Shown here: positions 33,616-44,472 of the stretch, piece after piece
How positions within the stretch are numbered: position 1 is the stretch's first letter
Layout of the letters: each line of letters opens with the position of its first letter
Assembly: GCA_963556145.1 (NCBI GenBank)
Contig: OY744471.1
Coordinates: 5,449,590-5,513,589 of the forward strand
Direction of reading: 5' to 3'
From: Hygrocybe punicea
Taxonomy: Eukaryota; Basidiomycota; Agaricomycetes; Agaricales; Hygrophoraceae
Length of the DNA stretch: 64,000 nt
The notes under the pieces: generated by a model
The model's database searches: none
Told to the model about the DNA's origin: nothing
The model's input: the letters and a program-made list of their open reading frames with translations, nothing else
Translations under genes and position numbers: made by a program

Positions 33616-35552
33616 CCGCCCTCAGAAGCCACCCTGGTGCTCAGAAGCAGCCGGAATGCGCCCCTCTTGCTTGGGGCACTGGTGGCGCCGTTGCTGGACA
33701 TTGGCCACGTTGGGGGGGCCAAAAAGTCGGCTGGAGGTGGGTAGGAGACAATAGAGGGGGATGGGAAAGTTGTGGGGCTGCAGGGGAAACAGGGAGCTGG
33801 GAAGAGAGTCTGGAATCGCGGGGGTGGGATGTTGATGAGCAGAAGGTTTTGGGTTCGTCTGAGTCCGAACGCTCTGGCAGTGGATTTCGAACTGAGTCCG
33901 AATTTCAGCCACAACTCCGGACCTCCCCCAATTTTCTGACTCACAGACACCACCAGAGAACTCCTTTTGGTGGGGAGAAATGTTGCATACATAGTGTAGA
34001 ATACGTCTGCAATGACTCAGTCCACCAAACCCTCAGCAGCCTGCCAGAGACTTCGCTTCGCTCAGCCAACTCCACAAAATTTATGTAAGCTACTTCCCAA
34101 TCCGTCAGGTCACGCGTCCACTGTCAACCTAACTATAGAACTAGGGTTAGGACCCGTCCAGGGAGGCGAAAATCCCGTCCAGGACGGGATCTAAAGTGCT
34201 AGGAAGAAGGGATTGGAGAGTTTTTTTTTTGAAATTTTATGTGGAATAAGTGCTGAAGGGGGCTGAGACCTCGCTACGCTCGGCCCCGCCCCCTCAACTA
34301 TTAGGTATCAGTAATAGGTAGTAAAGGAAGAATTGTGAATTTTTATTTGGTGTTAGGTAAACATATAATAATCAAGATAGGTACAGAGAATATTTTTGGG
34401 TTTTGTATGTGGAATATGTCCTAAAGGGGGCTGAGACCTCGCTTCGCTCGGCCCGCCCCCTCAACTATTAGGTGTCAATAATTCATAGTAATGGGTGGTA
34501 AAGGAAGAATTGTGAATTTTTATACATTTTGTGCCTTGCAGGGAATATTCTTGGGTGAAATATATCATAAAGGAGGCTCAGACCTCACCTTGATTGGCCG
34601 CATCAGGAATATTTTGTATTAAAAGTCTTAGGTGTACAAATCATGACAGTAGTAGGTAGTAAAGAAAGGATCAAGAATGTTTGTGTTGAGTGTTGAAACA
34701 TTTTAGTCACCTTTTGCAATGTTTCAAATGACTTGCATTGTCCCCATTACAATGCTTTTTGTGCCACTGATGTTGGTTTGCTACGCTCACCAACACCTGC
34801 AGCACCCCGTCTTAATTTACCTTATATAAAATGCTTTCTATGCCAGTGATGTTTGTGAGTGTACTTGTGGAACCCCGACTCCGTTGCAATTTATTCACCT
34901 TGTCCTCATCACAATGCTTTTGTGCCACTGATGTAGCACCCCATCTTAAATTACTCACATTGTCCCTATCACAATGCTTTTTGTGCCACTGATGTTTGTT
35001 TGCTGTGCTCAAAACATCTGTAGCACCCCATCTTAATTTACTCATCCACCACTCATGTTTGTTTGCTGCACTCACAACACCTGCAGCACCCCATGTACCT
35101 TTCTTTATACAAATGTCATTATGTTATAGTTATTATTGATAGGCTTAATCTCATACTTGGGTTTTCATGCCAATATGCCGCAGTTCATTTATTGCTAAGT
35201 AGTTATCAATTTATTGTCATTATCAATTTATTTATTTATTTATTTATTGAATTGTTATGATAAAATGTCAATATCATACAAAATGAGCTACTACAGAGGG
35301 TACAGAGGGTACAGGCACAGTGTGATGAGAGAGATGACAGGAGAGTGATGGGGGGGTAGATGGGTGCTAAAGAAAGGGGCTGGAGAGGGGGATTGAGCAA
35401 GGAGGTGGAGGGAGGGGCCAGAACAGGCCAGGGAGGGGGGGGAAGCAGAGGGGGGGTTGGGGATGGGTGGGGGGAGTGCAGGGGGGTTGAGGGGAGGTAG
35501 GGGTGAGCTGGATGGGGTGATGGGAGGGCAGGGAGTCGGGGGTGAAGCGTGG

Positions 35553-35607
35553 CTGATCACTCCATGTCAATTCACCTCCAAAACACCCAATTGAACGGAA
35601 CACTCAC
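35553..35607 (-). other. Predicted minus-strand intron (unit 3)
   Basis: 55 bp: GTGAGTGTTCCG ... GTGATCAG. Confidence 0.5.
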
Positions 35608-35611
35608 CTGC

Positions 35612-35646
35612 TGCAGCAGGGGGTGGGTGCACCACATCCCATGCTG
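35612..35646 (-). other. Donor-adjacent hairpin (unit 3)
   Basis: Core GGTGGGTGCACCAC at 35622-35635, arms GCAGCAGGGG/CCCATGCTGC with one mismatch; 15 nt from the donor at 35607. Confidence 0.6.
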
Positions 35647-36304
35647 CCCTCAGAACTCCCCCATGGCGCTCAAAAGCAGCCGGAATGCGCCCCTCTTGCT
35701 GGGGGCACTGGTGGCGCTGTTGCTGTCCATTGGTCAACTTGGGGGGGCCGAAAAGTTGCCTGGAGGGGGGCAGGAGACAGTAGAGGGGGATGGGAAAGTT
35801 GTGGGGCAGCAGGGGCAGCAGGAAGCCGGCAGGAGAGTCGGGAATGGAGGGGATGGCATGTTGATGAGCAGAAGGTTTTGGGTTCATCTGAGTGCGAACG
35901 CTTTGGCTGTAGATTTCGAACTGAGTCCGAATTTCAGCCACAACTCCGGACCACCTTCACTTTCCTGACATTCTGCAGGCTCACACACACGACATGGGGA
36001 CTCCTTTTAGTGGGACAAAACGTTGCATATATAGTGTAGAATATGCACGTAATTTACCAAAAATTCGCGTGCCCCATTCCAGCCGCGGCACCACAAACAG
36101 TGTCTTTTCCCCCACAAATCCCCCTCTGCTCAGTCTCAGACAACCAAACTGCCAAGCAAACCTCACCAGGCCTCTCCAAGACTGAGCTTCGCTCAGTCTT
36201 GGGAGGGGGTTGCCGTTGCTTTGCTTCGCTCAGCAACTCCGCAAAATTTATGTCAGCTTCCTCATCCGTCAGGTCACGCGTCCACTGTCAACCTAACTAT
36301 AGAA

Positions 36305-36580
36305 TTTCTGACTCATTATGCCCCATCCTTTGATTTAGTACCTATGTGACTCATTAATTGACTCTGTATGAGTCACAAACCCATGCCTTCCTTTCTTATG
36401 ATTCCTTATGAGTCATAACCCCCATGCCCTTCAATATTATGACTCCTTATGAGTCATAAACCTATGCCTCTCCCCTACATGACTCCCTATGAGTCATAAC
36501 CTATGCTCTCCATTTGATATACCATTCTATGACTCAGTATGACTCCTGCTGTAGAATAGGTATATATAGAGCCCAGTTTC
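36305..36580 (+). promoter_or_regulatory. TGACTCA/TGAGTCA motif cluster, right half, with TATA-like box
   Basis: Seven or more TGACTCA/TGAGTCA motifs, several as paired ATGACTCCTTATGAGTCATA palindromes spaced about 40 bp. They are followed by GTATATATAGAG at about 36551. The layout resembles an upstream activating array plus TATA box, perhaps of a retrotransposon LTR whose left part is at 30120-30256. Activity is untested. Confidence 0.5.
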
Positions 36581-37511
36581 TGCTGGAGATAGCTCAGTCA
36601 CCTAATCTGACAGGCCCAGTCACAGGACAGTCCCTCTCCCAGATTCTGATTCACCCCTCTGTGTTTGTTTGTATTACCTACTTTGGTAGTAGCTAGTATT
36701 GCAAATACCAATTGCAGTTCAAGTCATCATTCATTTGTCTAAGGACTATCAATCTCAGATATATTGATACTCCCTTATTACTTGTTTGATACATATTCTT
36801 TGTGTTCTGTCATGTAGTACAGTCACATTCATTTTTTCTTTCAAGTTCTATTGGTCATCATCAAAGATATCCCAGTACTTTATTCTGCACTAGTAGCCAA
36901 TGTGCATTTGAAGCTTCGGAATAAAGTCCAATATCTTGATTATCAATTCTACTTGCCTATTGTTCAGTTCATTCATTCATTGTATATAGTACTTTGTCAC
37001 ACCTCCCTTGTTTGACCTCTACTATTACACTCGCCCATCGTCCATCGCTCATCGCTCATCACTGTTGTACCTCTGCTCATTGTATACTTGCTACTTGTAT
37101 ACTTGACTATTGTACACTTGCTCATCATACACTGTTCATACTTGCTTGAGTTATCTTCCACTTATACTCTCGCATACCTCTTGTCACTCAAAGTCTTTAC
37201 CTTCAGTAGGGAAGACCTCACTGTTCACTCATCCTCTATAAGTCATACATCTGACTTATATTATTGTCAAGTATTTGTTTTCTCCCTCAAAGCTAACCTT
37301 TGATAGGATTCACACACAACCCAACCTCCCAACAGGAATAACCCAGAGTTATTAAAGACCTAAATCCTTGTTCCCAAAGGACAACAAGGTAATTTCCCGA
37401 TCAACGATGCACTCCAGAAACCCTTGGTGTGGATTTGTTCAAACACTTCCCACGCAAAACAGAAATTGGAGCCCACTGCAAGGGATCAAGGTTCATCAAT
37501 AACTCTTTCAT
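36581..37511 (+). other. Non-coding leader-like sequence, possible retrotransposon LTR/leader
   Basis: Pyrimidine-rich with CATCGCTCATCGCTCATC repeats near 37037-37065 and no long frame. Near 37470, AATTGGAGCCCACTGCAAGG resembles the sequence that follows fungal gypsy-type LTRs, including a primer-binding site. The identification is tentative. Confidence 0.35.
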
Positions 37512-38020
37512 TGTTATGGATCGCTTCTGCAGCGGGCTCCGGCAACAATCAACTTAACTGGGAGGCGGTTTCCAAGGGAGAGAAGAGCAGTTTTCATTGT
37601 TGTTTATAACTAAGACAACACTGCTGAGAGGGTGGGAGTGATGGTACAATGTCATTGCGAGCCGTGGGGGTTACCCAAGATAAGGGGGTCTGCCCCAAGA
37701 ACCAGACTAAACATAAGGAAAAGAAAGAAGAAAAAGTCCGAACCAACAACAAGAACAGTATATATAGTGACTGGTCTTGAGGGGAGGTAAATAGAAATGC
37801 AACCATGAAGCTACAACATGTCCAACTATACCATGTGTTCACCATGAGACAGACATGAGGCGTCCTCATGTCGATGTTCTTGCGATCCAACTGGAGGCCC
37901 GGGTGTCATTGAGGATAGAAGAGGTCCAGATGACTCGGATGATTTGTCATCAGATCATGTGACATGCAGAATTGCCAATTCGGGGTCTATACTTGCTATA
38001 ACAGGCAAATGCGCAGTCTG
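37512..38020 (+). mobile_element. Truncated LTR, copy B
   Basis: Starts TGTTATGGATCGCTTCTGC and matches copy A from 9441 to about 9957, then similarity stops after CTGGCAAGTG. It lacks about 1.15 kb of the 3' part. Confidence 0.85.
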
Positions 38021-38024
38021 GCAA

Positions 38025-38330
38025 GTGTGAATGCAATTCATGACTATTGCTTTGGTTTCCGGGGTCCTGCCATCCGGGGCACCCTGGATTTTCATTATGG
38101 GACCAGAAATAACATTTGCTGACATTCTATGCCCTTATTTGTACCAAAAAACACCAAAAAACCTGGTTTTTCACCATATTTATGCCTATTATTCGGGCTA
38201 TGATGGAAATGAACCTTAATGGATCCCGGATCTGGAATCCTGGACCCTGAATACCCCCCCGGTAGCATTATCTAAGAAAAAAAAAGAAAAAAGTTGCCAG
38301 TTGGCAATTGGCAGAATACTAACTAGATAG
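38025..38330. other. Unassigned spacer
   Basis: No gene or known repeat recognised. It contains GGATCCCGGATCTGGAATCC and similar near-repeats near 38220. Confidence 0.35.
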
Positions 38331-38343
38331 AAACTGAAGTTGT

Positions 38344-39749
38344 ACGGCCTCCGATTACCAAGACACAAGGTAAAACAGTTCGAGGGTTCAACCATCCAGC
38401 TACTGTGCATCTTCTGTGTCCCAGACATTACATCAAGGAGTTCGATGATGATCCGTACATGTTACGTTCATAATAAAGTATGTTACGACTGACATAGAAT
38501 TTATGCTCGATTGTTCCAGGCAATATGTGGAACAGTTAAAAGACGGAACAGTCAAGATTTTGGCAGGCAATTGGCCTATGTTTCTCTATGATCAAGATAT
38601 AGAATACGACCCACATGAAAAAGATAAAGGACTGTTACGTGGCTATTTACTGGTACACGTGAGTAAAATATCAATTTTGCATTCAAGTTATTTCGCCTGC
38701 ATCAAGTATTCCTTCAAATAGGTCTTCCGTCACATTTTTACTGGTCCAGCTAGCGCTTTATCCGATGGTTCTCGCAAAGGAACCAAGCCTTCAAAAGGCA
38801 AATTGCATCGCTTGACGTCTGTCACACCAAGAACAATCGCCTACTCGGCAGTTCAGGTAGATTTTCAATGGATCTATCTTGTAATTCATAAGACATTTGT
38901 TTGTAGTGCCGCTTCATGTTGTGCTCTCTCAGTCAATGGTCGAAATACGACGGAACCTTCAACATGCAAAAGTTCTTCAATAATATCGTTCTGTTATTCG
39001 AGGCGAACCCTGAGGACCCTTGGTGTGTTGAAACACTGGCTTGGTGGAATAGGTGGGTTCAGTGCAATAATTACTCTCATATTTTCTAATGATCGAACAT
39101 GTAGGCAAGTCCCTGGGCTGTTGCAATCATTGAAACCAGATGTCAACACAGCCCAGGATTGTGAGTCAGAAGATGACACCGACATGAAAGAGATCCTCGC
39201 TCAATGTGCCAGACGTCCAGGGCACCTGCAGTTCCGTCCTCTAATAACACTTTTCAGGCTCATCCAGCTTCTGGTACCACTGGTCAGAACAACTTCGTGG
39301 GAGATCATTTTCGCAATAGTTCTTTTAGTCAGAATAACGCAGAAGATTATCGTAACCACCATGCGAACAACACTTACCCTGGTGATTGGGACAACTTACG
39401 GGATCGTGACAGCAACAGCATGATACAGGACCATCCTCCTGCCAACACCAGCATTGCTGGTCGGAACAACATTGGCGATCGCGGTCACCTCAGGATTGCC
39501 GAATGGGATGCTGGTTGGAACAACATGGATGGTCGGTCTCACGTTAGAATTCACGATTGGGATGGCTTGGACGTGGAGAACTGTCATGACAATACTCGAA
39601 ACAACCGTAACCACTCTGGTACAAGTCCTCGGAGCAGCGGGACTGGCGGGATTAGGAGGCCAAGCGATGGTGATCGCTCTTCTCATGACTCCACTGCTCA
39701 CCCTAGCCCCGAAGGCGTGCGTTATAACTTTGCCAGTGGTTCAGGTAAT
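38344..39749 (+). pseudogene. DUF6698-type protein, 3' end cut by LTR C
   Basis: Reads TVRGFNHPATVHLLCPRHYI, then an intron, YVEQLKDGTVKILAGNWPMF, LYDQDIEYDPHEKDKGLLRG, YLLVH, intron (38660-38721), VFRHIFTGPASALSDGSRKG, KLHRLTSVTPRTIAYSAVQ, intron, CRFMLCSLSQWSKYDGTFNM and QKFFNNIVLLFEANPEDPWC. The RGFNHPAT..LLCP opening and SVTPRTIAY..(C)RF core match the DUF6698 family of Agaricomycetes as I recall; its function is unknown. A frameshift near 39200 leads into an Asn/His/Ser-rich tail (MCQTSRAPAVPSSNNTFQAH) that is interrupted at 39750 by LTR C. Confidence 0.75.
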
Positions 39750-40172
39750 TGTTACATTTCCAACTCCGCTTCCAACCCCAATGCCCATTCTGATACCTAC
39801 CATGACAATTCTGCACTGCACACCTTCCTTTTTTGATTTCTTGTGGTCCTTTGTATTCTTTTCAACATCATTGTTTCTTCATTCGGACATCCCTGTATTT
39901 TCTTGTTCTTGTTCTCTTTTTGTCCCTTCTTCTAGAACAAGCCAGACCGACCATGAACACGACCTCACTGTACCTGAATTAGTGTTGGGGAAGTTCGGTT
40001 TGGTCCAGTTTGGGGCCTTTTTGCCCAAACCGGAAACCGAATGGTCCGGTTTTCCACCCAAAATCCCCAAACCAGACCGAAACCGATGCAAACCGTTTGC
40101 ATCGGTTCGGTTTCGGTCCAAATGCGGTCTGAACCGTGGACCGTTGGTGGTCAGCCCCCCTGCGCCATTCTG

Positions 40173-40226
40173 ACCTCGCAACGGCGCCGCACACGTCAAT
40201 TGATGTGGCCAGCTCATTTGCGAGGT
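40173..40226. repeat. Palindromic cassette in NA3
   Basis: 54 bp: ACCTCGCAACG ... ACGTCAATTGATGT ... ATTTGCGAGGT, followed by GGGATTGGGGTGCTGGGG. Confidence 0.8.
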
Positions 40227-40724
40227 GGGATTGGGGTGCTGGGGTGCTCCGCCTTGTACACGCAATGGCGGGTGTGTTAAACCCGGTGGCCGGATTAAAC
40301 CCGATGGGCGGGTTAACCCCGCGTTGGCCGCATTTGCGTTTCACGGTGGTGGTGGTGGTGGTGGTATGACGCCACGTTCGGGTGGGCCGCCCACCTCGGT
40401 TGTATCCAGGTGGTGGTGGTGTCCTGACGCGTCATACGCGTTGTGCACGCGACGAGGGGCGGGTTGAACCCGTGTTGGTTGTTTTCGGCCGACGTGTGGT
40501 GGTGGCGTACGAGCCTCTCCGCGTGAATGTCCCGACGCATCGCGCGTGTACAACACATGCAACGGACGGGTTGACCCCGCATTTGCCGCATTGGTGTTGC
40601 ATGGTGGTGTTGGTGGTGGTGGTGGTGGTGTTGCATGGTGGTGGTGGTGTGGTGCCACGTTCCATTATATACGAATAAAATCAATAAAAGAAAGGATACA
40701 AACAACATACCACGAAGGAGCAGG

Positions 40725-40739
40725 GGTGGATGCACCACC
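40725..40739 (-). other. Donor-adjacent hairpin (NA3, distal)
   Basis: GGTGGATGCACCACC with outer arms GAGC/GCTC; the core is 15 nt from a GTATGTTG donor at 40710. No AG acceptor is visible within 100 nt, so this intron may be dead or longer. Confidence 0.5.
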
Positions 40740-40951
40740 CCCCGCCGCTCGTTCCACCTCTCTGACTCCCACTCCACCCTGTTCACGTTCCTTTGCGTGC
40801 GCGCGCGTCTTGGACGCGTTGTTGTTGGCGTCCAACGTGGCGGTCCTGGTGGTTGTGGCGGTCCTGGTGGTTGCGGCCATCATGGTGGCAATCATGGTCG
40901 TCGTCGTCGTGATGGTGGTCATGGTGGTGGTTGTGGTGATGGTGCGCCAAC

Positions 40952-41007
40952 CTGTAATTTGTTAAAGCATTAGTTAAGTTCAAATAAATAAATAAATAAA
41001 AACATAC
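40952..41007 (-). other. Predicted minus-strand intron (NA3, proximal)
   Basis: 56 bp: GTATGTTTTTATTTATT ... ACTTAACTAATGC (branch-like) ... AAATTACAG. Confidence 0.7.
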
Positions 41008-41008
41008 G

Positions 41009-41036
41009 CGGGCGGCAGGGAGTACCCCGCCACCCG
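41009..41036 (-). other. Donor-adjacent hairpin (NA3, proximal)
   Basis: CGGGCGGCAGGGAGTACCCC then GCCACCCG: arms CGGG(C)GGC/GCC(A)CCCG around a GTAC core about 12-17 nt from the donor at 41007. The sequence is unlike the GTGCAC versions, but the position is the same. Confidence 0.5.
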
Positions 41037-42769
41037 TTTTGTCAACCTCGGGTGCTCCATCGTCCTCGTTTGGCGTACATCAGGGGTGTTGTTGGTGGGG
41101 GTTGGTGATTTTGGGTGACTTTCGAAGTCAGCCAAGTAACCGACTTGAGACTGTCGGTTTGCAGTTCAAACTGAGTTTGAAACCGTTTCGGCCTGCGGCC
41201 AAATCTCCCAAACCGAGACTGAATGGTTCGGTCTCCGCTAGAAATTCCCAAACCGAAACCGAAACCGGCGGTTTCGGTTCGGTCTAAACTGGGTTTGGGT
41301 CAGTCTGAGACCGAACTTCCCCAACACTAACCTGAATAGTCCCCTTGCCGATGGACATCATCGCTATTGTCTTTTCCCTTGCCTCGACATATTGTTGACT
41401 TCATCCCACAACAAACCGATTCACAATGGCTGTACTCCTGACACAGCTAATCACCATAATCATCATTGGCAGCATCACCATCACCTTCCTTGTCGGTTTT
41501 TACCTTGTTATGATCTATCTTTGGCATCGGTACCGAAACCCTTCCACCATTGATACTTCTGACTTCCACCTCAACAATATATTGACACATAATTGACAAT
41601 TGCCATTCTTGGATATTTGGTTTCCATATTCATACCCTGTGCCTACCATTATCCTCCCTGATGATCTGATGACATTCCTCACCTGTATGTGAATGCTGAA
41701 CAATCCCTGATCACAAGACATTTCACTGTTCTCTCTAATCTGACCATCACCGAAGCACATTCTTTTGGACTTCGACCACAGACCATATGACTTCCCAAAC
41801 AGTGAACCAACCCCTATCGCATATTGTTCACACAACATCGCTTCATTGCAGTACCCAACATCTTATTCCCACAGCTTGTCACTTGTGCCATGACTCGAAA
41901 CCTGGACCCACATTCATTTATCCTTTTCCATCCATAACCTTGATACCACCCACACTCGTTTACAACAATACCCTTTCTTGGATGAATACCGACATCAGGT
42001 GGACCGTGTTGTTCCACAGACAGGACAAGACATCGCTCCTCGATACATCACCGACACAGACATCCTCATCCAGTACAGCTTATGCTGTTCACATGTCTGA
42101 CCTCGACTATCCCACCATCCTAGTTGGTTTTCCCTCCATACATTCCTTTGTTTTCCTCTATACTGACCTTGTTGCTATATCCCCACTACCTCAAGACACT
42201 CTCATCACCAATCCCACACTGGACAATACCCATCTTCAACCAGACTGTGCAATGCACTTGCCAGACTGCGCACTTGCCAGTTACAGCAAGTGTAGACCCC
42301 GGATAGGCAATTCTGCCCATCACATGATCCGATAACAAATCATCCGAGTCATCCGGACCTCTTCTATCCTCAATGACACCCGGGCCTCCAGTTGGATCGC
42401 AAGAACATCGACATGAGGACGCCTCATGTCTGTCTCATGGTGAACACATGGTATAGTTGGACATGTTGTAGCTTCATGGTTGCATTTCTATTTACCTCCC
42501 CTCAAGACCAGTCACTATATATACTGTTCTTGTTGTTGGTTCGGACTTTTTCTTCTTTCTTTTCCTTATGTTTAGTCTGGTTCTTGGGGCAGACTCATCT
42601 TGTTTTGGGTAACCCCCACGGCTCGCAATGACATTAGACCTTGACCCCCTCTCTTAGCAGTTTTGTCTTAGCTGTAAGCAACAATGAAAACTGCTCTTCT
42701 CTCCTCTGGAAACCACCTCCCAGTTAAGTTGATTGTTGCCAGAGCCTGCTGCAGAAGCGATCCATAACA

Positions 42770-43540
42770 AAAGACTAAATGTTTCCCAACTCCCCCGACA
42801 TTCAACTTTCAACATGAACAAACGAACCCCCTCCTCTCGACGGAATCTCTTCCTCATCCTCCCCTACATCCTCTTCCTCTTCTCCTCCTCCCGACTTTAT
42901 TCCTCCCTCAACCCTGACCCCACACGAATGGACGAACGAACAATGCTAGCCTGTTACTGACACAGACCTGAAATCTGTTGATGTACACTAGCCACCTGGA
43001 CCCCGAATGATTGTTGAATACTCCGAATGGTCAACATCAAGACTGCCGCCCTGCGAATTATTCATGGTTTATCCATAATAATTTCTCAAGCCTAACCTAG
43101 AACCCTAATCTGAATAAACCCCTGACTAACGTCACCACTGTCACTCCAATACCTCAATATGATAATTACGACATGAAATTATGCAATGGACAAGACTTAT
43201 CATTGCCCCAGATGCAGAAGGACACTGCAAGACAAACCAATCATCTCCCATCTTCATGAATGAAATATGTTTTGCTTGTACCAGACATATTACGACTCCC
43301 TCTCCCTTGATGAACCGAAAATCAATGAACCCTTCAAACCGCCTTCCTACTCTTCCTTCCACCTCCTCCCTCCCATCTCCTCACAAAATGCAGAAAGCTC
43401 CGAGACAGCCAGTATGCATATGACACCCCGAATCCTGAAATGACCTGTACACGTCATAAAGAGAAGTGGTTGATCTTAGTAGTCTGTTGGAACAGACGAA
43501 AGGGGGCCCTCTTTGTTACATGGATGAATGAACTATCAAG
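42770..43540. other. Unassigned sequence right of LTR C
   Basis: Short plus frames (MNKRTPSSRRNLFLILPYIL, 42814-42960) look like a hydrophobic N-terminus, but nothing continues them. Confidence 0.3.
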
Positions 43541-43546
43541 ACTATA

Positions 43547-44209
43547 ATGATTGTCATGAATGGAACACATATGAAATACCACTCCTTACCAATTTGGATA
43601 GCGCGGATCGGCATATCATGTGATATCCCGCTACACACCCTCTTTTTCTGGAAGTTTGATCCCCGATCATACATACGAATCCACAAGGAAACCAAGTCCC
43701 TGGTACATGGACCGATCAATGGAAACTCCAACACGATGCTAACAACGAGGCATGGTAATTACCGAAGACAGAAAACTTCATTAAACCACCCACTTGTCAT
43801 CACCCTGGCCAACCTCTGTCCTCCAGACCATCCCTACCCATGGCCTGACCGTCGCTGGTGGCAGTGCGATCTTGCCTGGTTCCCCCTCAACCGACCTGAC
43901 GATTGGGTCGACTACATCAGCTGGAATGATCCTCGCATCCCCTACCTCGTCTTCCTCCCAAGATTCGTGACACCAGTCCTTGACAAATTACATCGTCTCC
44001 TGGGTGGTCTAAGGCTCACTGAGCAAAGAAATCGTCGAAGTCAACTCCTCCTCCAGTGTCTCCAATACATTTTGGATGAGGAACTTCCTCATCATCGATT
44101 CGTTGTTCGCATCCCCACTCCTCGTCTTGCACCCATACCTCAGAATCATTGTGACACACGTATCGTCCAGCATCCTCGACACCATCCCCACCGTCGACAT
44201 CGACGATGA
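43547..44209 (+). CDS. Uncharacterised protein, Trp/Pro-rich
   Basis: 220 codons from MIVMNGTHMKYHSLPIWIAR to HPRHHPHRRHRR. The part from about residue 80 (NHPLVITLANLCPPDHPYPW, RRWWQCDLAWFPLNRPDDWV, YISWNDPRIPYLVFLPRF) reads like folded protein. The end (LLQCLQYILDEELPHHRFVV, RIPTPRLAPIPQNH) also looks genuine and resembles tails I recall from Agaricomycete repeat proteins. No catalytic motif. It lies between LTR C and the CpG-dense block NA5 and may be the coding part of a larger element. Confidence 0.45.
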   Translation: MIVMNGTHMKYHSLPIWIARIGISCDIPLHTLFFWKFDPRSYIRIHKETKSLVHGPINGNSNTMLTTRHGNYRRQKTSLNHPLVITLANLCPPDHPYPWPDRRWWQCDLAWFPLNRPDDWVDYISWNDPRIPYLVFLPRFVTPVLDKLHRLLGGLRLTEQRNRRSQLLLQCLQYILDEELPHHRFVVRIPTPRLAPIPQNHCDTRIVQHPRHHPHRRHRR

Positions 44210-44472
44210 ATCTCGACGTGCCCTTTAATGCTGGGATGACGGCCACGGAAATGGGAGATGCCAGACGAGTATGGTGCGTGTACCGCGAGAACCGGCCTGC
44301 AACCCAAAACCTGAGTTTTTCTTAATTTTTTGCAATATCTGACACTTTTTGGTGGGCACGGTTTCATGGCCAAACTGCGGGTGGGGGCACACCCGCGGTT
44401 TCGCCACTCATTAGGCGTTCCGTTACCTCGCGAGGGTGGCCCTGGCCCTCGCGAGGTATGTTTCGCTTCCTC

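Larger units (their letters stand above)
32410..34140. mobile_element. Tandem repeat unit 2 (1731 bp)
   Basis: Same start (CTAGGGTTAGGACCCGTCC) and same 3' part as unit 1; ends CTGTCAACCTAACTATAGAA. It contains a diverged ~85-100-bp internal minisatellite (GTGCCACTGATGTTTGTTTG, 32745-33085), a TTTA microsatellite (33208-33230) and its own hairpin and intron. Confidence 0.8.
34141..36304. mobile_element. Tandem repeat unit 3 (2164 bp)
   Basis: Starts and ends as unit 2 does. It has two copies of the GGGGGCTGAGACCTCGCTTC hairpin block (about 34257 and 34425), the internal minisatellite (34735-35095), and a hairpin and intron at 35553-35640. The ends CTAGGGTTAGG and CCTAACTATAG are an imperfect inverted repeat. 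Confidence 0.8.
39980..41329. mobile_element. Non-autonomous hAT-like element NA3 (1350 bp)
   Basis: Termini TAGTGTTGGGGAAGTTCGGT and ACCGAACTTCCCCAACACTA are perfectly inverted. The 8-bp target duplication ACCTGAAT is exact (39972-39979 and 41330-41337). LTR copy A carries the empty site (ACCCGAATAGTC on its minus strand). Subterminal CCGAAACCG/CGGTTTCGG repeats, a GGT-rich interior, one cassette (40173-40226) and two donor-hairpin units are present. Confidence 0.93.
39750..42769 (-). mobile_element. LTR copy C, inverted, containing NA3
   Basis: Read on the minus strand it starts TGTTATGGATCGCTTCTGC (from 42769) and ends GGAAATGTAACA (39750). It matches copy A along its length apart from element NA3 (39980-41329). 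Without NA3 and one duplication copy the length is about 1.66 kb, as for copy A. The 5-bp flanks (GTAAT and AAAGA) do not match, so this is not a simple solo-LTR insertion; a larger element or rearrangement is possible. Confidence 0.85.

Noticed and set aside
30257..36304. Helitron interpretation of the tandem array
   Set aside because: Head-to-tail arrays and a CTAG at the unit border fit loosely, but there is no Rep/helicase, no clear 3' hairpin next to CTRR, and the right end lacks CTAG.
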